This document shows, piece by piece, positions 8,111 through 16,083 of a DNA stretch of 64,000 bases (positions are counted from its first letter, which is position 1; every line of letters starts with the position of its first letter). Source of the DNA: Azospirillum isscasi (GTDB taxonomy: Bacteria; Pseudomonadota; Alphaproteobacteria; Azospirillales; Azospirillaceae); NCBI RefSeq assembly GCF_030849505.1, contig NZ_JAUJFI010000004.1, forward strand, positions 22,986 to 86,985, written 5' to 3'. The notes beneath the pieces are model-generated. The model did no database searches, was not told the DNA's origin, and was given only the letters and a program-made list of their open reading frames with translations. The translations under genes were made by a program, and so were the position numbers.

Positions 8111-9667
8111 TCAGTTTTTGCTTGCGGAGTCCCCAACGGGCGCGAGGGGCTGGGTGGCCGGACCGTTCAGAACCGTCCCGTCCACCGCGAAGCGGGAGCC
8201 GTGGCAGGGGCAGTCCCAGCTCCGCTCGCCCGGATTCCAGCGCACCACGCACTTCAGATGCGGGCAGATGGCGGAGCGGCGGTGCAGCGCGCCCGACTCG
8301 TCGCGGAAGACGGCCACCGGCCAGCCGCCGGACTTCAGCACCGCGCCCTGGCCGGGTTGGATGCGGTCCTCCCCCTCGACCTCCGGCCCCCGGACGTAGG
8401 GCAGGAACTGGCGCGCCACATCCAGATTCTCGCGCAGGTAGGTGCCGAGCGTGCTGGTCATCTTCCGTCCGGGATCGTACAGGGCGGCCCAGGGGCTGCC
8501 GCTGCCATGGATCAGCTCGCACAGGACCAGCCCGGCGATGGTGCCGTGGGTCATGCCCATGCCGCTGTCGCCGGTCGCCACGAAGACGCGCCCGCCATAG
8601 GCCGGGTCGGGGCCGATGAAGGCCAGCCCGTCGAAGGGCTCCATCACCTGCCCGGACCAGCGGTGCTCCACCGCCCCGGCCTGGGGGAAATGGGCGCGGG
8701 TCCAGCCTTCCAGCGCGGCCCAGCGCTCCGCCATGTCGCGGGCCTCGCCGGTCTTGTGGTCCTCGCCGCCGACGATCAGCCGGTCGTGGTCGGCCTCCGG
8801 CTGGAGCCGCACGTAATGATAGGGGTCCAGCGTGTCCCAATAGAGGGCGTCGGCCACGCTGCCCTTGGGCACCCGGACGGAAATCGCGTAGGTGCGGTGG
8901 GGCGCCTGCTTGGAGTGGATGGCGAAGCGGTCGCTGATCGGGGAGTTGGTGGCGACGACGACCGCCGCGGCCTCGACCGCCGCGTGGTCCGGTCCGGCCT
9001 CGATCCGCGCGCGCTCCCCGTCCTGCCGGACCGCGGAGACGTGCGCCCCGGTGGCGAGCGCGCCGCCGCGCGCCAGGAAGGCGCGGGTCAACCCGGCCAG
9101 ATAATCCAGCGCGTGGACGCGCGCCTGCCGGGGAAAGCGCAGGCAGGGGCCGGGATGACCGATGGGCGGGCGGTCCAGCCGCTCCACATCGTCCAGACCG
9201 GCGCGGCGGGCGGCGTCGCGCTCGCGGTCCAGCAGGGCGGGGTCCTGCCCCGGCGCCAGCATCAGATAGCCGTCGACGCGGGCGAAGCCGCAGTCGATGC
9301 GCTCTTCGCGGGCGATCCGCTCGATAGCGTCGATGGCGGCGCCGTGGCTGTCCGCGGCCATGCGGGCGCCGGATCCGCTGTGCAATCGCTCGATCTCGGT
9401 GAAGCGGTCGTCGATGACGTTGGACAGGTGCGCCGTGGTGCGCCCGGTCTCCCCGCCGCCGGGCGGCCCGTCGTCCAGCAGCAGCACCGACTTGCCGGAG
9501 CGCTGGAGCAGATAGGCCGTGGTGACCCCGGCGATGCCCGCCCCGACGACGATCACGTCCGGGCGCAGCGCGCCCAGAGCGGCGGCGGTGGGGGCGACGG
9601 TTCCGGCGGGCATCGCCGCCCCGCCGCGGTCCATCCAGACGGAGGTCGTCGCGCCGGAACCCTGCAT
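8111..9667 (-). CDS. FAD-dependent (DAO-family) oxidoreductase with C-terminal Rieske domain
   Basis: A 518-residue two-domain redox protein. The N-terminal part has a Rossmann dinucleotide motif (VVGAGIAG, about 40-47) and the glycine-rich GGGETGRTTAH segment of DAO/glycine-oxidase-type flavoproteins. The C-terminus is a Rieske [2Fe-2S] domain with all four ligands: C468 and H470 (CPH) and C486 and H489 (CPCH). This fusion occurs in many bacteria, but its substrate is not established. The start at 9667 (MQGSGATT) is preceded by GGAAGGAG at 8 bp; the 76-residue upstream extension overlaps the promoter side of nadE and lacks family features. It is divergent from nadE across 145 bp. Confidence 0.88.
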   Translation of the reverse strand: MQGSGATTSVWMDRGGAAMPAGTVAPTAAALGALRPDVIVVGAGIAGVTTAYLLQRSGKSVLLLDDGPPGGGETGRTTAHLSNVIDDRFTEIERLHSGSGARMAADSHGAAIDAIERIAREERIDCGFARVDGYLMLAPGQDPALLDRERDAARRAGLDDVERLDRPPIGHPGPCLRFPRQARVHALDYLAGLTRAFLARGGALATGAHVSAVRQDGERARIEAGPDHAAVEAAAVVVATNSPISDRFAIHSKQAPHRTYAISVRVPKGSVADALYWDTLDPYHYVRLQPEADHDRLIVGGEDHKTGEARDMAERWAALEGWTRAHFPQAGAVEHRWSGQVMEPFDGLAFIGPDPAYGGRVFVATGDSGMGMTHGTIAGLVLCELIHGSGSPWAALYDPGRKMTSTLGTYLRENLDVARQFLPYVRGPEVEGEDRIQPGQGAVLKSGGWPVAVFRDESGALHRRSAICPHLKCVVRWNPGERSWDCPCHGSRFAVDGTVLNGPATQPLAPVGDSASKN

Positions 9668-9812
9668 GACCGGTTCTCCTTCCGTTGGCATTCCGTCGTC
9701 CTGGCAACACCGGGGCCGGCGGGGCGGTTCCCCCATTCCGTGTGGCGCTTCCGCGCCCGTCCTCCGGCTGCTACGGTGTCGCCGACCCGCCGCTTTCCCG
9801 GACGACGCCGCC

Positions 9813-11477
9813 ATGACCGACCGCCTTTCCATCGCGCTGGCCCAGATCAACCCGACCGTCGGCAACATCACCGCCAACATCGACCGCATCCGCAACGCCC
9901 GGGCGGAGGCCGCCGCCCGCGGCGCCGACCTGATGGTCTGCCCGGAGCTGGTGGTGACCGGCTACCCGCCGGAGGATCTGGTGCTGAAGCCCTTCTTCCT
10001 CGACGTGGTGGAGACGGCGGTGCGGGAGTTCGCGGCGGAGACGGCGGACGGCGGTCCGGCCCTGCTGGTCGGCGCGCCCTGGCGCGACGGCGGCAAATGC
10101 CACAACGCCGCGCTGCTGCTCGACGGTGGCACGGTCGCGGCGATCCGCTTCAAGGTGGACCTGCCGAACTACGGCGTCTTCGACGAGAAGCGCGTCTTCG
10201 TCCCCGGCCCGCTGCCCGGCCCGATCAACGTCCGCGGCGTGCGGCTGGGCGTTCCGATCTGCGAGGACATGTGGTCCACCGACGTGATCGAGACGCTGGC
10301 GGAGAGCGGCGCGGAGATCCTGGTCGTTCCCAACGGCAGCCCGTTCGAGCTGGGCAAGCACGACCAGCGCGTCCAGCTCGCCGTGCAGCGGGTCACCGAG
10401 TCGGGGCTGCCGCTGCTCTATGTGAATCAGGTGGGCGGGCAGGACGAGCTGGTCTTCGACGGCGCCAGCTTCGCGCTGGGCGCCGATTGCCGGCTGGTGG
10501 CGCAGGCCCCGGCCTTCGCCGAGCATCTGCTGATCACCCGCTGGGAGCGCGGCGCCGACGACGTCTGGCACTGCGCCGACGCGGAGCGCATCGCCCCGGC
10601 GGAGGAGCTTGAGGCCATCTATGGGGCGCTGGTGCTGGGCCTGCGCGACTATGTGAACAAGAACCGCTTCCCCGGCGTGATCCTGGGCCTGTCGGGCGGC
10701 ATCGACTCGGCGCTGGCCGCGGCCATCGCGGTGGACGCGCTGGGCGCCGACCGGGTGCATGGGGTGATGATGCCGTCGCCCTACACCTCGCAGGAGAGCC
10801 TGGACGACGCGGCGGAGTCGGCGGAACTGCTGGGCTGCAAGCTGGACACCGTTCCCATCGTCCCGGCGATGGAGGCGTTCGAGCGGATGCTGCTGCCCGC
10901 CTTCGCGGGGCGCGATCCGGACATCACGGAGGAGAACATCCAGTCGCGGTCCCGCGGGATCACGCTGATGGCGCTGTCCAACAAGTTCGGCGCCATGGTT
11001 CTGTCCACCGGCAACAAGTCGGAGATGTCGGTCGGCTACGCCACGCTGTACGGCGACATGTGCGGCGGCTACGCCGTTTTGAAGGACGTCTACAAGACGA
11101 CGGTCTACGCGATTTCGCGCTGGCGGAACGCGCATCTGCCGGAGGGCGCGCTTGGCCCGGCGGGCCGCGTCGTGCCGGAGCGGGTGCTGGTCAAGGCCCC
11201 GACCGCGGAGCTGAAGCCCAACCAGACCGACCAGGACACGCTGCCGCCCTATGACGAGCTGGACGACATCCTGCAGTGTCTGGTCGAAAAGGACCTGGGC
11301 GTTCCGGAGATCGTCGCCCGCGGCCATGCGCCGGAGGTGGTGAACAAGGTCTGGCGCATGCTGCATCTGGCCGAATACAAGCGCCGCCAGGCGCCTCCCG
11401 GCCCGAAGATCACCCGCCGCCTGTTCAACCGCGAGCGGCGCTATCCGATTACGAACGGGTTCGGGAATATTGCGTGA
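9813..11477 (+). CDS. nadE: glutamine-dependent NAD+ synthetase
   Basis: Converts nicotinic acid adenine dinucleotide to NAD+ using ATP and ammonia from glutamine, the last step of NAD synthesis. The 554 residues comprise an N-terminal nitrilase-type glutaminase with the Glu-Lys-Cys triad in CPELVVTG, KVDLPNYGVF and VPICEDMW, followed by an ATP-pyrophosphatase synthetase domain with the P-loop LSGGIDSALA and the STGNKSE segment. Length and order match the glutamine-dependent bacterial type. The ATG at 9813 begins MTDRLSIALAQINPTVGN, the usual start of the family. A GC-rich palindromic repeat follows immediately. Confidence 0.97.
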   Translation: MTDRLSIALAQINPTVGNITANIDRIRNARAEAAARGADLMVCPELVVTGYPPEDLVLKPFFLDVVETAVREFAAETADGGPALLVGAPWRDGGKCHNAALLLDGGTVAAIRFKVDLPNYGVFDEKRVFVPGPLPGPINVRGVRLGVPICEDMWSTDVIETLAESGAEILVVPNGSPFELGKHDQRVQLAVQRVTESGLPLLYVNQVGGQDELVFDGASFALGADCRLVAQAPAFAEHLLITRWERGADDVWHCADAERIAPAEELEAIYGALVLGLRDYVNKNRFPGVILGLSGGIDSALAAAIAVDALGADRVHGVMMPSPYTSQESLDDAAESAELLGCKLDTVPIVPAMEAFERMLLPAFAGRDPDITEENIQSRSRGITLMALSNKFGAMVLSTGNKSEMSVGYATLYGDMCGGYAVLKDVYKTTVYAISRWRNAHLPEGALGPAGRVVPERVLVKAPTAELKPNQTDQDTLPPYDELDDILQCLVEKDLGVPEIVARGHAPEVVNKVWRMLHLAEYKRRQAPPGPKITRRLFNRERRYPITNGFGNIA

Positions 11478-11481
11478 GTTT

Positions 11482-11572
11482 TTGCCCCCTCCCCGGCCCT
11501 CCCCCGCTGCGCGGGAGAGGGAGATTGATTCCCTCCCTCGCCAAAGGCGGGGGAGGGTCAGGGAGGGGGCAA
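11482..11572. repeat. GC-rich palindromic intergenic repeat, copy 1
   Basis: About 90 bp beginning TTGCCCCCTCCC and ending GGGAGGGGGCAA, forming an imperfect palindrome with a short AT-containing centre. It lies between the ends of the convergent nadE and small membrane protein genes. Related copies occur near 17431, 33984 and 44632. It looks like a REP/BIME-type element and could fold into a stable hairpin that stops transcription from both sides. Confidence 0.8.
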
Positions 11573-11582
11573 GACCTGCTCC

Positions 11583-11822
11583 TCACCCGCGCGTCAGACG
11601 GATGATCGTCACCATCATGCCGAGCGCGTAAAGCTCGGCCAGCGGAACGATCCAGGACGGGTGGAAAATGATCGACAGCGGCATGATCAGCAGAAGGATC
11701 ATCGCCGGGAACACGAAATAAGGCGAATTGCAGAAGGCCGGAAGGCCATGGACCCGGCCGGAAATCGCGCGAGACTCTTCGCCAATCAAACGATCAGCAT
11801 CGCCAACAGTTTGGTCAACCAT
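11583..11822 (-). CDS. small membrane protein, function unknown
   Basis: A 79-residue ORF, not recognised. Residues about 35-75 are strongly hydrophobic and form one or two membrane segments (FVFPAMILLLIMPLSIIF; IVPLAELYALGMMVTIIR). The ATG at 11822 has only a weak ribosome site. It lies alone between a GC-rich repeat and an AT-richer intergenic stretch. The hydrophobic pattern and the absence of an overlapping better candidate favour a real gene, but this rests on composition only. Confidence 0.5.
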   Translation of the reverse strand: MVDQTVGDADRLIGEESRAISGRVHGLPAFCNSPYFVFPAMILLLIMPLSIIFHPSWIVPLAELYALGMMVTIIRLTRG

Positions 11823-11979
11823 TCTCTAACACCCACTGTATTTATGGTTTTCTTCTTCTCCATCTCTATGGGACGGAGCGGCGTCCCTATAGCACAGTTT
11901 TGTGAAACGCGGGCATGACTTCGCGCCGTCTTGCCGGATGGCGAAAACGGCGCGGGAAGTCCTGAATTCTATTGTGGCT

Positions 11980-12549
11980 TTACGCCGCTTCAGTGAGCGC
12001 CAGATGCGGGCGGCGGACCATCGACTGGATGGTGAAGGGCGCGCGCACGCCGCCGCTGAACAGTTCGGCGCATTCCAGCGCCTTCAGCACCCGCTCCTCC
12101 GCCGGCAGGCCGGCCGTGGAGGCGAGCGAGCCCAGCGCGTAGTCGGACCCGCAGCCGATGGCGTGATAGCCGCGCACGGCCTCGCCCACCTGATAGTCCG
12201 ACTGGATGGAGAACAGCCGCCCCTCGTACCCCACCATGAAGGTGCCGCCCGTCTCCACGTCGTTGGAGCGGTGGGCGTAGCCGCCGTCCTTCAGGCAGCC
12301 GCGCACGGCGTCCACAAAGTCCACGACCATGTAGCGGAAGACGTCGGACTCGGCGTCGCGGTGCGGCGGCTCCAGCCGGTAGTGAAGAAGCTGGCCCATG
12401 CGGAAGCTGCTGGTGAAGCCGATCAGCATGTCGGCGTTGCGGAACACCTTGGTGTCCGCGCGCACGGTGATGTCCAGCCCGTTCACGCCCGCGCTGTCAC
12501 CGCCCATCCACACACGATCGCCGTCCACCAAGCCAACAATGCAGGTCAT
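11980..12549 (-). CDS. proteasome beta/HslV-like Ntn hydrolase
   Basis: A 189-residue protein of the N-terminal nucleophile hydrolase fold. After removal of Met the sequence starts TCIVG. Counting that Thr as 1, Asp is at 17 (GGDSAG) and Lys at 33 (TKVF), exactly the catalytic Thr1/Asp17/Lys33 numbering of proteasome beta subunits. A Gly-rich GCGSDYALG segment follows near residue 130, as in HslV. It is not HslV (no SVRGD-type start, no hslU nearby) and is shorter than Anbu. Self-contained members of this type occur in bacteria and phages with unknown substrates. It stands alone; the next gene upstream on the plus strand is far away. Confidence 0.82.
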   Translation of the reverse strand: MTCIVGLVDGDRVWMGGDSAGVNGLDITVRADTKVFRNADMLIGFTSSFRMGQLLHYRLEPPHRDAESDVFRYMVVDFVDAVRGCLKDGGYAHRSNDVETGGTFMVGYEGRLFSIQSDYQVGEAVRGYHAIGCGSDYALGSLASTAGLPAEERVLKALECAELFSGGVRAPFTIQSMVRRPHLALTEAA

Positions 12550-12632
12550 CGCCGTCCTCGTCCCTGAATAAATCTTGCCCGAAAGCAGGGACAGGGTGGG
12601 CTTTTATGGTTAACGAATTGTTGCGCCGCGGC

Positions 12633-12663
12633 GGTGCCGAAGGGGGTATCCCGCTTCGGCACC
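12633..12663 (-). terminator. hairpin downstream of iaaC
   Basis: Arms GGTGCCGAAG and CTTCGGCACC with an 11-base loop, 30 bp behind the iaaC stop. There is no T-run, so it may be a weak or Rho-assisted 3' end for the ipdC-iaaC transcript. Confidence 0.45.
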
Positions 12664-12691
12664 TTGCCCCAGGCGCAAGCGCGGCAAGAGC

Positions 12692-13360
12692 TTAGCGGGC
12701 CAGTTCGATCAGGGCGCGGACGGTGTTCTCCGCCCCTTCGGCGATCTGGGCGAGGCTGGCGTCCAGCATGTAGCAGGGGGAGGTGACGACCTTCAGGCGT
12801 TGGTCGATGACGATCGCGCCATGGCCGGTGACGCGGTGCTTCGCCCCCAGGCTTTCCAGGGCGGCGGCGGTCCCGGCGTCAGAGCCGATGGTGAGTTCCA
12901 CCCCCTCCGCGCCGAGCAGCGTCGCCAGGATGGCCGGGGCGATGCACAGGGCGCCGATGGGCTTGCCGGCGTCGCGCATGGCGCGCACGGCCTTCTCCAC
13001 GTCCGGGTTGACCGTGCAGTCCGGCCCTTTGAAGGCGAAGTCGCAGAGGTTCTTGGCGGCGCCGAAGCCGCCGGGGAAGATCAGCGCGTCCACCGCGGCG
13101 GCGTCGAAACCGGCGAGGTCGGCGACCTTGCCGCGGGCGATGCGCGCGGATTCGGCCAGGACGTTGCGGGTCTCCGCCGCCTCTTCGCCGGTCAGGTGGT
13201 TGACGACGTGGGCCTGCGGGACGTTGGGAGCGAAGCACGCCGCCTCCGCCCCGGCGCGGCTGATCGCCAGCAGGGTGCACACCGCCTCGTGAATCTCCGC
13301 CCCGTCATAGACGCCGCAGCCCGAGAGCACGACCGCGATCCGCAACGGCTTGTCCGCCAT
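12692..13360 (-). CDS. iaaC: ElbB/ES1-family protein, IaaC
   Basis: A 222-residue DJ-1/PfpI-superfamily protein of the ElbB/ES1 (SCRP-27A) branch. It has the N-terminal VVLSGCGVYDG, the FPGGFGAAKNL segment, and the nucleophile-elbow cysteine in GALCIAPA. ElbB-type proteins have been reported with weak glyoxalase activity. As I recall, in A. brasilense the homologue downstream of ipdC is called iaaC and influences the level of indole-3-acetic acid made. It lies 95 bp behind ipdC on the same strand, consistent with a two-gene operon. The ATG at 13360 gives the family's normal start. The gene name rests on context plus family; the family call itself is firm. Confidence 0.87.
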   Translation of the reverse strand: MADKPLRIAVVLSGCGVYDGAEIHEAVCTLLAISRAGAEAACFAPNVPQAHVVNHLTGEEAAETRNVLAESARIARGKVADLAGFDAAAVDALIFPGGFGAAKNLCDFAFKGPDCTVNPDVEKAVRAMRDAGKPIGALCIAPAILATLLGAEGVELTIGSDAGTAAALESLGAKHRVTGHGAIVIDQRLKVVTSPCYMLDASLAQIAEGAENTVRALIELAR

Positions 13361-13455
13361 GGGTGTTTCCTCCGTGGTTCCGATGTCCCGCCCGGTGGGG
13401 GAGGGTTGCCGGAAACCCTACCCCACGGCAGCGTTCGCGCCTACTCCCCCCGCGC

Positions 13456-15093
13456 TTATTCCCTGGGCGCGGCGTGCAGGCGCTTCTGCCCCTGGACGAA
13501 GCGGGCCAGCGTGTCGGACAGCACGCCGCGCGGGATCATCGCCTCGATCAGCTGGAAGCGCCCGCGGGTGGCGAAGGCCCGGTCCAGCGCCGCCTTCAGC
13601 TCCGCCCGCGTGCGCACCCGCACCCCGTCGCCGCCCATGCCCGCCGCCATGTCGGCGAAGCGCCAGTCGTCCAGGTCGTTGAAGGCGGATTCGGGCTGGA
13701 AGGTGCGCAGCATCTCCCAACTGGCGTTGTTGAACAGGATCACGATGGGGTCGATGCCCAGCCGTCGGCAATTGCCAAGCTCCCACCCCGTCATCTGGAA
13801 CGCGCCGTCGCCGACCACCGTCAGGATGCGCTTGCCGCCCGCCACGCACTGCGCCCCGATGCCCGCCGGCACGCCGAAGCCCATGCCCGCGTAATAGCCC
13901 GGCGCCATCAGCCCGGCGTCGATCATGTCCATGGCGGTGAACAGGCAGTCGCCCATGTCCGCGGCGATCAGCAGCGGCTCCTGCCCGGCGCGGACGCGGT
14001 CGTTGACGGCGCGGGCGATGTCCATCGGGGCGATCGGCTCGCCGTCGGCCTGGAGGCCGGTGGGGTGGGCGTGCGGGGCCTTGCCGCCGGTGGTCCGGTC
14101 GGACGGCGGCAGCCGTTCCAGCAGGGCGTCCACCAGCCCGTCCAGCGGGATGTCCGCGTAGGTGTGATAGCCCAGCGTCACCGCCCGGTCGAAGGCGTGG
14201 ATGGTCTTGCGCAGGTCGATCTTGCGCTGGGACACCGCGAAGTTGGTGTCGCTGAGGATGGCGCCGAGCAGGAACAGCCCGTCCGACTCCTCGACCAGCC
14301 GGGTGATCTCCGCGTCGCCCGCGACGCCGATGTAGGTGCCGAGCGGCGGGGTCGGCGCGTCGGCCAGCAGGCCGCGGCCCATGAAGGTGGTCACCACCGG
14401 CACGCCCAGCCGTTGCGCCAGCTCCGCCACCTTGGCCTCCAGCCCATAGCGGCGGACCTCCACGCAGACCATCAGCACCGGCGACGAGGCCGCCCGGATG
14501 GCCGCCAGAACCTCGTCCGCGCAGGCGGCGAGCGCGTCGCGGTCCACCGGCCAGACGGGATCGTCCCCCACCGGCCCGACCTCGGCATTGACCATGTTGC
14601 GGGGGATTTCCAGGTAGACCGGGCGCGACAGGGCGCGGGCGGCGCCGAGCACGCGGGCGATCTCCGCCGGGGCCTTGGCCGGGTCGTCCAGCCGGGCCTG
14701 GGCCACGGTGATCTCCTTGAACACCTGGAACTGGGTGTCCAGCGTACGGCCCTGGTGGTGCAGCAGCAGGCCGGCGTTGCCCTCCGTCGTGCCCGGCGCG
14801 CCGGAGATGACGACGACCGGCGACTTCTCGGCGTAGGCGCCGGCCACCGCGTTGACCATGTTGAAGGCGCCCGCCCCGTAGGTGACCGCCGCCACCCCCA
14901 GGGTCGAACTGTAGCGCGCCGCCGCGTCCGCCGCGAAGCCCACCGCCGGCTCGTGACTCAGCGTGTGGAGCGGCAGGATCCGCGTTTCCTCCGCCACTTT
15001 GAAGAAGGGCAGGGCGAAATCGCCCGGAATCCCGAACATGGCCTGTGCGCCGCGGTCCTTCAGCGCGCGCAGCAGGGCTTCGGCCAGCTTCAT
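13456..15093 (-). CDS. ipdC: indole-3-pyruvate / phenylpyruvate decarboxylase
   Basis: Thiamine-diphosphate enzyme that decarboxylates indole-3-pyruvate to indole-3-acetaldehyde, the key step of auxin production by Azospirillum, and also acts on phenylpyruvate. The 545 residues match the A. brasilense protein as I remember it, from MKLAEALLRALKDRGAQ to the end. The cofactor glutamate is in SHEPAVG (about 48) and the Mg/ThDP motif starts at VVGDGAFQMTG and ends in FNNASWE. The ATG at 15093 is preceded by GGGAGAG; the longer frame from 15198 adds 35 residues from the promoter region. It is followed by iaaC and is divergent from a lipoprotein gene. An inverted repeat upstream is annotated separately. 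Confidence 0.97.
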   Translation of the reverse strand: MKLAEALLRALKDRGAQAMFGIPGDFALPFFKVAEETRILPLHTLSHEPAVGFAADAAARYSSTLGVAAVTYGAGAFNMVNAVAGAYAEKSPVVVISGAPGTTEGNAGLLLHHQGRTLDTQFQVFKEITVAQARLDDPAKAPAEIARVLGAARALSRPVYLEIPRNMVNAEVGPVGDDPVWPVDRDALAACADEVLAAIRAASSPVLMVCVEVRRYGLEAKVAELAQRLGVPVVTTFMGRGLLADAPTPPLGTYIGVAGDAEITRLVEESDGLFLLGAILSDTNFAVSQRKIDLRKTIHAFDRAVTLGYHTYADIPLDGLVDALLERLPPSDRTTGGKAPHAHPTGLQADGEPIAPMDIARAVNDRVRAGQEPLLIAADMGDCLFTAMDMIDAGLMAPGYYAGMGFGVPAGIGAQCVAGGKRILTVVGDGAFQMTGWELGNCRRLGIDPIVILFNNASWEMLRTFQPESAFNDLDDWRFADMAAGMGGDGVRVRTRAELKAALDRAFATRGRFQLIEAMIPRGVLSDTLARFVQGQKRLHAAPRE

Positions 15094-15178
15094 GGCCGCT
15101 CTCCCGTTCCAATTGGTTCCGCGGACCCGTGGCCCGCACATGGGAACAGCATCGCCCTGCCCACCGGCCCGCGCAAGA

Positions 15179-15198
15179 ATTGTTTCATTCGAAACCAT
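15179..15198 (-). promoter_or_regulatory. inverted repeat in the ipdC upstream region
   Basis: On the minus strand the sequence reads ATGGTTTC-GAAT-GAAACAAT: an 8-bp inverted repeat with one mismatched pair (position 3), about 90 bp before the ipdC start. I recall an inverted repeat of this form, ATTGTTTC(GAAT)GAAACAAT, reported in the ipdC promoter of A. brasilense Sp7, with strain differences in one arm. It is a probable regulator-binding site for auxin- and growth-phase-dependent expression. Confidence 0.7.
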
Positions 15199-15294
15199 AC
15201 CTTTGCGCTGGAAATTGTGGAGAGGCGGGTGCGCTCGTCCTGTGCGGGTTGTCGTGCTACAACGGAAACGTCAACTTGGAGGGGAGGAAAATTC

Positions 15295-16011
15295 ATGAAC
15301 AAATCATATATCTTCTCATTCGTTTGTGTGTTTGCACTTTATGGATGTGTCTCGGGCGACCCGGCGAGCGACCGTGCGCTGTACGATCAGGCCATCGACC
15401 GCAGCGCCATCTTCCAGGAGGCCAACGTCCGGCCCCTGGCGCCGCTGGCCTATCCCGTGCGCGCCCTGTCCCTGACCGGCAACACCGCCTGGGCGGACGG
15501 GAAGGAGGGGCAGCCGGTGACCATCGACAACTCCTATGGGATGTGGATCTCCGTGGAGCCGGAGCTTCAGACGGTCTGCCGCAACTTCCCGCGCGGGCAG
15601 GTTCTGGAAAAGCTGCACCAGCTTCTGGGCCTGAAGCCGGCGACGGAGGCCAACCGCAACGAACGCTTCGTCCGCTTCACCATCGAGAAGCAGGCCAACG
15701 GCCCGACCCGGGCCGGCATCTTCCGCCCCTGCGCCGACCCCGACACCGCAGCCACCCAGTGCGGCAACCAGATCAGGGTGGCCGACGGCCAGGGCGCCTA
15801 TGTGGACTGGTTCGCCAACCAGATGGTCTTTTCCTACAAGCGCGATCCGGCGATGAGCGGCACCGGCTATCCCTGGACGCGGCTGGGCTACACCTACAAC
15901 TGGGACCCGGCGGCGGCGGACATCCGCGGCGTGCAGGAATATGTCGTCCCCGACAAGACGGTCGTGACGGTCACGGAGATCGTCTCCCCGGAGGATTACT
16001 GCAAGCCCTGA
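15295..16011 (+). CDS. lipoprotein, function unknown
   Basis: A 238-residue predicted lipoprotein: the signal sequence ends in a lipobox (LYGC, Cys at about 18), so the mature protein would be anchored to a membrane on the periplasmic side. I do not recognise the remaining domain, which contains five further cysteines and many aromatic residues (e.g. YGMWISVEPELQ, YPWTRLGYTYNW). The ATG at 15295 follows GGAGGGGAGGAAAATTC, a very strong ribosome site. The first 50 bases are AT-rich compared with the rest. It is divergent from ipdC and 70 bp before gltX on the same strand. Its place between ipdC and gltX gives no clear hint of a role. Confidence 0.8.
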   Translation: MNKSYIFSFVCVFALYGCVSGDPASDRALYDQAIDRSAIFQEANVRPLAPLAYPVRALSLTGNTAWADGKEGQPVTIDNSYGMWISVEPELQTVCRNFPRGQVLEKLHQLLGLKPATEANRNERFVRFTIEKQANGPTRAGIFRPCADPDTAATQCGNQIRVADGQGAYVDWFANQMVFSYKRDPAMSGTGYPWTRLGYTYNWDPAAADIRGVQEYVVPDKTVVTVTEIVSPEDYCKP

Positions 16012-16083
16012 TGGGCGTCTTTCGAAGCGGCGCGGGGCGTGCTACGACTGCCGCCCCCTGTCCGACTTTCGAATGATGCCCGC

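Noticed and set aside
13363..15294. Long plus-strand extension in front of the lipoprotein gene
   Set aside because: This stretch is antisense to ipdC; the real start is the ATG at 15295 with its strong ribosome site and lipoprotein signal.
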